Source: Actinomadura sp. K4S16 (GTDB lineage Bacteria > Actinomycetota > Actinomycetes > Streptosporangiales > Streptosporangiaceae). From it: DNA of 64,000 bases. Positions within the stretch are counted from its first letter, which is position 1; every line of letters begins with the position of its first letter. The notes below the pieces were generated by a model. That model was not told the DNA's origin, ran no database searches, and saw only the letters and a program-made list of their open reading frames with translations. Position numbers and translations under genes: made by a program. The stretch is taken from NCBI RefSeq assembly GCF_008327685.1, contig NZ_BDDE01000013.1, forward strand, positions 434,001 to 498,000, written 5' to 3'. Shown here in pieces: positions 59,925 to 64,000 of this stretch.

Positions 59925-60173
59925 TTACGCGCTGCGGGCGGACAGCCGGCCGAACGGGGACTCCTCGGTCCTGCCGCGCCGGGACGGCAGGGGTGCGGGG
60001 CGCCGCCGGGACGCCGGCTCGCCGCGTCCGACCTCCAGGAAGACCAGCAGCCACTCGGCGGGCCCGGAGGCGGCCCCGGTGTACGTGCGCAGCGCCTGCT
60101 CGCGGGCGCCGAGAAAGGCCAGCATCCACTCGGCGGGGCCGGTCGCCCCGGTGGCTCGAATTCGTGAATCCAT
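59925..60173 (-). CDS. Small uncharacterised protein with GPAEW repeat
   Basis: An 82-residue frame. Two similar units, GPAEWMLAFLGAREQAL and GPAEWLLVFLEVGRGE, are followed by a basic, proline-rich tail. The stop lies about 10 bases from the right end of the tnpB element, so its natural 3' end may have been altered by the insertion. A start at 60185 is also possible. The family is unknown. Confidence 0.5.
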   Translation of the reverse strand: MDSRIRATGATGPAEWMLAFLGAREQALRTYTGAASGPAEWLLVFLEVGRGEPASRRRPAPLPSRRGRTEESPFGRLSARSA

Positions 60174-60462
60174 GCGGGAGACCATTCCGCAGCCGAAGAT
60201 CGAAGTCGACTCCTTCCGGGTCAATTTTGCGGGTCCCGCCTCACACACCGACCATTTGCCGTCATGTCGGAAACGTCGGCCGGGCAGCGCGATCTCCTTC
60301 CCGGTGGCACGGCGGACGGGAGGTTGGAACGGGCGCGAGGTTTCCTTTACGAAGAATTGCGGCAATGCGCCGGGCGGCCTGCCAGGGGGAGATCCCGATT
60401 TATGCGGCGGTGCCGCGCCCGCACGCCACCGAGCATTCCCTCACGACACGCCCCCGGGGTCG
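60174..60462. other. Intergenic region, no gene seen
   Basis: About 290 bases upstream of the GPAEW gene, less GC-rich in parts (for example ATCGAAGTCGACTCC, ACGAAGAATTGCGG). Several overlapping frames run through it without family features. It probably holds the promoter of the small gene. Confidence 0.4.
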
Positions 60463-60508
60463 CGGACGGTGGTGGCGGCCGAGCGGGGGTGGCCGCCACC
60501 ACCGTCCG
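60463..60508 (-). terminator. Strong terminator after the esterase gene
   Basis: A perfect 18-bp stem, CGGACGGTGGTGGCGGCC with its complement, and a 10-base loop, starting 12 bases after the esterase stop. Confidence 0.92.
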
Positions 60509-60520
60509 GAACCGGCTGGA

Positions 60521-61450
60521 TCAGCCGGTCGGGCAGGTGCCCTCGTACTGGGCGATGGTCGTGCTCGGGCTCGGTTCGGGGCAGAGGAACTGCTCGTAGC
60601 GGGCGTCATCGTCCACGAACCGCTTCATCCAGGCGATGGCATATTTCGCGATCGTCGTGTTCGGCGCGTTGAACGTCGTGTGCCCGGCGTTCCTCAGCTC
60701 CAGGTACGCCTTCTCGGGGACGGCCGTAAGGGTGCCGTAGTACCTCTCCGCCATCGAGTCGGCCGGCGCGATGGTGTCGTTGTCCGCTCCCATGATCATG
60801 GTGGGGGCCTGGACGTTCTTCCAGTCGTAGTTGGTGTCCCACGGCGCGAGGGGGACGGCGGCCTGCAGCGACGCGCGCTTGTTCGCGGCCTCCAGCGTCC
60901 CGCCGCCGCCCATGGAGTGGCCCATGACGGCGAGGCGGGACGCGTCGATCCGGTCCTTCGCCTTGCTCTTGCCCGTCATGTAGTCGAGCGCGGCGAGGAG
61001 CTGGTCACCGCGGGCGGCCGGGGCGTCGAGCAGGCTCTTGGTCTCCAGGGTCATGACGACGAAGCCCTGCGACGCGAGGCGGGGCCCGTACCAGTCGATC
61101 ACGCTCTGCGGGGACATGAACCCGGGCGAGACGGCGATGGCGCCGAACGTCCCCTGGCTCGTGTCGGTCGGCGCGTAGATGGTGCCCCTGTTGAAGCCGG
61201 TTCCGCTGCCCGCCGGAACATCGATCTTCTCGATGGCGAACGGGCCCCGCTCCGCGGTGATGCTCGCCTCGGTCGGCGCGGGCCCGCGCTCGTAGGGGCT
61301 GTCGGCGGGAGCGGCGGCGAGGGGACGGGCGGGCAGGGCGGCGGGACCTGCGGGGGCGGCGGCCTGCGCGGCGGGCGCCAGCGCGGCGCCGGCGGCCAGG
61401 GCGACGGTGGCGGGGAGGACTCTGAGCGCGTGCGTCAGATGCCTGTACAT
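60521..61450 (-). CDS. Secreted cutinase / PET-hydrolase-like esterase
   Basis: A 309-residue exported serine hydrolase of the actinobacterial cutinase group, which includes Thermobifida cutinases and PET hydrolases. A signal peptide ends near AAQAA, with an Ala/Pro-rich propeptide after it. The mature start YERGPAPTEASITAERGPFA and VSPGFMSPQSVIDWYGPRLA match the family. The triad is Ser179 (GHSMGGGGTLEA), Asp225 (GADNDTIAP) and His257 (NAGHTTFN). The C-terminal Cys pair (QFLCPEP and GTCPTG) should form the conserved disulfide. Length is normal. Natural substrates are cutin-like polyesters; activity on PET is only a possibility. Confidence 0.88.
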   Translation of the reverse strand: MYRHLTHALRVLPATVALAAGAALAPAAQAAAPAGPAALPARPLAAAPADSPYERGPAPTEASITAERGPFAIEKIDVPAGSGTGFNRGTIYAPTDTSQGTFGAIAVSPGFMSPQSVIDWYGPRLASQGFVVMTLETKSLLDAPAARGDQLLAALDYMTGKSKAKDRIDASRLAVMGHSMGGGGTLEAANKRASLQAAVPLAPWDTNYDWKNVQAPTMIMGADNDTIAPADSMAERYYGTLTAVPEKAYLELRNAGHTTFNAPNTTIAKYAIAWMKRFVDDDARYEQFLCPEPSPSTTIAQYEGTCPTG

Positions 61451-61847
61451 CGGGAGCGCACCCTTCACTAGGCGTGACCCGCAGCGGGGGTGGAATCCGC
61501 GGGTTCCCGCATTGTGAAGCGCTCCGGCTTTCTTTGCTTCTCCCGCAACTGCGTTCTCGCCGTGGCGACATCGTCGCCGACTGACAAAGTGGTCAGCCGG
61601 CGGGGCAGTCCATGGAAACGGACGGAGGGGCCACTCCCCCCGAGTGACCCCTCTCCCCCCGTACCGCCGTCGCCGTCCCGGCGCGGACACAGGACCGGCC
61701 GCTCCCCCCGAAGCGGCTCGCGCCGGTCGTTCGGCGGATGCGAAGACCGTAGCGAGCCGTCCGCGGGCGCATCCCGGCTTTGCCCGGCCCTGTCGACGAA
61801 CGGGCCGCCGCGTGCGATGAGCGGAGCACACCGCGCGTCCGGCGTGG
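61451..61847. other. Intergenic region, no gene seen
   Basis: About 400 bases between two minus-strand hydrolase genes. It includes a relatively AT-rich patch (61505-61560, with GGCTTTCTTTGCTTCTCCCG) that is a fair place for the esterase promoter. Small open frames across it show no family features. Confidence 0.45.
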
Positions 61848-63440
61848 TCAGCCTCGCCAGACTGGCAGGTGGACGGCGGAGGGGTGGTCCCGGTCGCGGA
61901 GGACCTCGAAGCGCGTGCGCCGGGACGCGACCGCCCGTCCGGCGGGCTCCGCGGTGCCGTGGTTGCGGGCGAAGCGGGGGAACGCGCCGCCCGCGAGCAT
62001 CACGCGCAGGCGGTGGCCGCGCCGGAAGCGGTACGCGGTCGGGTGCATCTCGATCTCGGCGCGGACGAGACCGGTGGACGTGATGCGCAGGATGCCGTCG
62101 GTGACGTTGCGCGAGACGCCGCCCCGGTCGACGTCGCAGAGCCGGACGAACAGGTCGCCGCGCCCGGTGCTGGTGCGCACGTGGACCGTCGCCGAGACGG
62201 GCCCGATCACGTCGAGGTCCTCGGGGAGCGGCGCACCGGTGAGGACGGCCACGTCGTCCCGGCGTTCAAGGGGGGCGTTGTCGCGCTGCCTGCCCTTGCC
62301 CGGCGACAGCAGCGGGCCGCCGACGTTCGGGGTCGGGTCGAGGGGGTCGTAGGTGAACGTGGCGGGGTCCGCATCCGGCTCGTCCCAGACGAGGCCCTGC
62401 GAAAGGTAGAGCGGCGTGGGCGTGGTCTCGGGCGGGGGCCACTGGTCGAAGTCCAGCCAGGTGTTGGCCTGTTGCAGGTGGAGCCTTACCGGCGCCCTGC
62501 GGAGTTGGGCCTTGTCTCCGTTCAGGTGGGCGTTCAGCCAGGAGACCTGGTCGTAGAGCGTCGCGCGGAGGGCTTTGGCGTCGTGCCCCCAGGGGCCGAT
62601 GGTGATGCGGACCTGTTGTCCCTCCGCGCGCATGGCGGCGAAGTCCCTGAGCTGGCCGCGCAGGAAGAGGTCCCACCAGCCCGTGACCATCGTGGTGGGG
62701 GTGGTGGTCATCGGGACGGCGGGGCTGTGGTCGGTGGCCTTCCAGAAGTCGTCGCCGGGCTCGGCATGGGCCGTGACCTCGCGCAGGAACGGTTCGGGGC
62801 GTCCGATGGCCGCGAGGTCGGCCTCCCCCACCGGAAGGTGCCGCATCGCCCGCCGGACGCGCCGGTGGTGGAACGGCCGCCTTCTCCCGTCCTGCGTGCC
62901 CATCAGCGACGACCAGACAAGGGTGTTGTGCAGGGCGAGCGCGCCGCCCGGGTAGAACGAGCTGGCGAACTCGGACGCGGTGATGCCCAGTCCCATCGCG
63001 GCCAGCGGCGGGTCCGCGTACGGCGCGACGGCCCACTGGGTGAATCCGAGGTAGCTGGCGCCGGCCATGGCGATCCGCCCGTCGCACCAGGGCTGCGCAC
63101 GGAGCCACTTGAGCGTGGCCAGGCCGTCGTCCTTCTCGTCGTGGAAGGCATGGAACTCGCCGCCCGACCCGAAGACGCCGCGCACGTTCTGGACGACCAC
63201 CTGGAACCCGCGGCGGGCCAGGACGCCCGCGAACAGCCGGACGACGGCCTGCCGCTTGCCGTAGGGGGTGCGTATCAGCACGACGGGCAGCGGCCCCGCG
63301 CCGCGCGGACGGTAGAGGTCGGCGACGAGCACGACGCCGTCCGGCATGGGCATCCGCAGGTCCCGTGCCGCCTCGACGTGCGGGGACGGCGACTCGGGGA
63401 GGCCGAGGACGCGGTCGACGAGCCGCCCCGAAATGGTCAC
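61848..63440 (-). CDS. CocE/NonD-family hydrolase
   Basis: A 530-residue hydrolase of the X-Pro dipeptidyl-peptidase/cocaine-esterase type. The N-terminal alpha/beta fold has MPDGVVLVADLYRPRGAGP and VVVQNVRGVFGSGGEF. The nucleophile elbow is IAMAGASYLGFTQW, the Asp region is TMVTGWWDLFLRGQL and the His lies in ITIGPWGHDAKAL. The C-terminal jelly-roll domain starts near GPLLSPGKG and includes EDLDVIGPVSATVHV. The GTG start at 63440 has AAGGA eight bases upstream. Substrate unknown. It is divergent from an arginase-family gene. Confidence 0.87.
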   Translation of the reverse strand: MTISGRLVDRVLGLPESPSPHVEAARDLRMPMPDGVVLVADLYRPRGAGPLPVVLIRTPYGKRQAVVRLFAGVLARRGFQVVVQNVRGVFGSGGEFHAFHDEKDDGLATLKWLRAQPWCDGRIAMAGASYLGFTQWAVAPYADPPLAAMGLGITASEFASSFYPGGALALHNTLVWSSLMGTQDGRRRPFHHRRVRRAMRHLPVGEADLAAIGRPEPFLREVTAHAEPGDDFWKATDHSPAVPMTTTPTTMVTGWWDLFLRGQLRDFAAMRAEGQQVRITIGPWGHDAKALRATLYDQVSWLNAHLNGDKAQLRRAPVRLHLQQANTWLDFDQWPPPETTPTPLYLSQGLVWDEPDADPATFTYDPLDPTPNVGGPLLSPGKGRQRDNAPLERRDDVAVLTGAPLPEDLDVIGPVSATVHVRTSTGRGDLFVRLCDVDRGGVSRNVTDGILRITSTGLVRAEIEMHPTAYRFRRGHRLRVMLAGGAFPRFARNHGTAEPAGRAVASRRTRFEVLRDRDHPSAVHLPVWRG

Positions 63441-63521
63441 TGACCGATCCTTTCCGGCGATTCCGATGTTCCGCTTGTTTCCGTAGTGTGCCGGGCCGAG
63501 TCCGTGTTCTAGATTGCAGGA

Positions 63522-64000
63522 ATGATCGCAGTGCTCGACGCCCCGTCCAACCTGGGGCTCCGTCCTCCGCGCGAGGGCCACGAGCCCGGTGTGCGGCGGC
63601 TCGCCCGCGCGCTGCGCGGGCACGACATCGTCGCCCGGCTGAAGGCCGAGGACGCGGGCCGGGTGGACCCGCCGCCCTACGTGTTCGGCCCGGACCACGA
63701 GACCGGCTACCTGAACGGACCGGGCATCGCCGACTACACCGAGCGGCTCGCGGCCTGCGTCGGCGAGATCCTGGACCGCGGCGACTTCCCGGTGGTGCTC
63801 GGCGGGGACTGCGGCATCCTGCTCGGCCCCATGCTCGCGCTGCGCCGGCGCGGCGCGTACGGCCTGGCGCATCTGGACGGGCACGACGACTACTCGCCCC
63901 GGCGGGACCCGTCGACCGTCGCCGGACGGCTGACGGCGGGCGGGGCGGCGCTCGGCCTCGTCACCGGGCGCGGCCCGGCCGCGCTCACCGGCATCGAGGG
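63522..64000 (+). CDS. Arginase/agmatinase-family hydrolase, N-terminal part
   Basis: The gene runs off the right edge; about 159 residues are visible. It has PSNLGLRPPREGHEPG at the start, and metal-site blocks VVLGGDCGILLG (His of the usual GGDH replaced by Cys) and LAHLDGHDDYSP (usual DAHxD). The missing first histidine suggests a diverged ureohydrolase or a related function. The ATG at 63522 follows GCAGGA. Confidence 0.78.
   Translation, partial: MIAVLDAPSNLGLRPPREGHEPGVRRLARALRGHDIVARLKAEDAGRVDPPPYVFGPDHETGYLNGPGIADYTERLAACVGEILDRGDFPVVLGGDCGILLGPMLALRRRGAYGLAHLDGHDDYSPRRDPSTVAGRLTAGGAALGLVTGRGPAALTGIE

Overview
The window is very GC-rich (roughly 70% or more by eye), with long antisense shadow frames, many ATGA/GTGA/TGATG gene junctions and GTG starts. 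Gene content (LitR/LitS-type light regulation, DUF6596 ECF sigma factor, WYL regulator, deazaflavin-dependent nitroreductase, ClpC, actinobacterial sugar ABC systems without their own ATPase) points to a filamentous actinomycete, most likely Streptosporangiales and perhaps Actinomadura-like. The genus is an inference. No rRNA, tRNA or CRISPR array was seen.

Layout. 1-3.0 kb: end of a DGPF/YciI gene coupled to an ECF42-type sigma factor, then an MFS exporter behind a 22-bp palindrome. 3.0-17.4 kb: a light-response and carotenoid island. It holds a TudS(DUF523)-DUF1722 protein, a LitS-like ECF sigma factor, a cobalamin-binding LitR regulator, TspO, CPD photolyase, an SDR/DUF2867 protein, crtI, crtB, plsX, a CrtA-like ketolase, a divergent plsY, a CruG-like glycosyltransferase, a CrtD/CrtI-like desaturase and CruF. 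17.5-20.2 kb: MFS exporter, WrbA and a divergent MarR gene with a 30-bp operator. 20.3-33.9 kb: a pectin/uronate utilisation locus with a PL9 lyase, esterase-like hydrolase, two Gfo/Idh/MocA enzymes (one fused to a DUF6807/PmoA-like domain), an ABC importer, GalM, a LacI regulator with three matching operators, an SDR and an enolase-superfamily dehydratase.

34-44 kb: small unknown genes, a YcgR/YcgQ-type metal-linked permease pair, a chitin-degrading pair (GH19 chitinase and AA10 LPMO) behind a 19-bp palindrome, a GMC oxidoreductase, a small phosphatase, a CGNR regulator and a ClpC-type unfoldase. 44-52 kb: nitroreductase, a decayed PLP-enzyme gene, two TetR-controlled divergent units, a WYL regulator facing a RidA protein, and an ion channel. 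52-57 kb: NADP-type glutamate dehydrogenase, then a compact kaiB-kaiC-histidine kinase operon. 57-64 kb: DUF488, two unknown proteins, a tnpB-only element whose tnpB carries an in-frame deletion, a secreted cutinase/PET-hydrolase-like esterase, a CocE/NonD hydrolase and the start of an arginase-family gene.

Two systems stand out. The first is the KaiB-KaiC-PAS kinase operon without KaiA. Its KaiC has Ala-Ser where the cyanobacterial Ser-Thr phosphorylation pair lies and lacks a KaiA-type tail. The second is the carotenoid island carrying a PlsX homologue and a strongly diverged PlsY homologue beside a glycosyltransferase. This suggests an acyl-phosphate route to acylated carotenoid glycosides. 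The same island joins photolyase, a cobalamin photoreceptor and a TudS-type thiouracil desulfidase, whose likely substrate in thiolated RNA is a near-UV chromophore.
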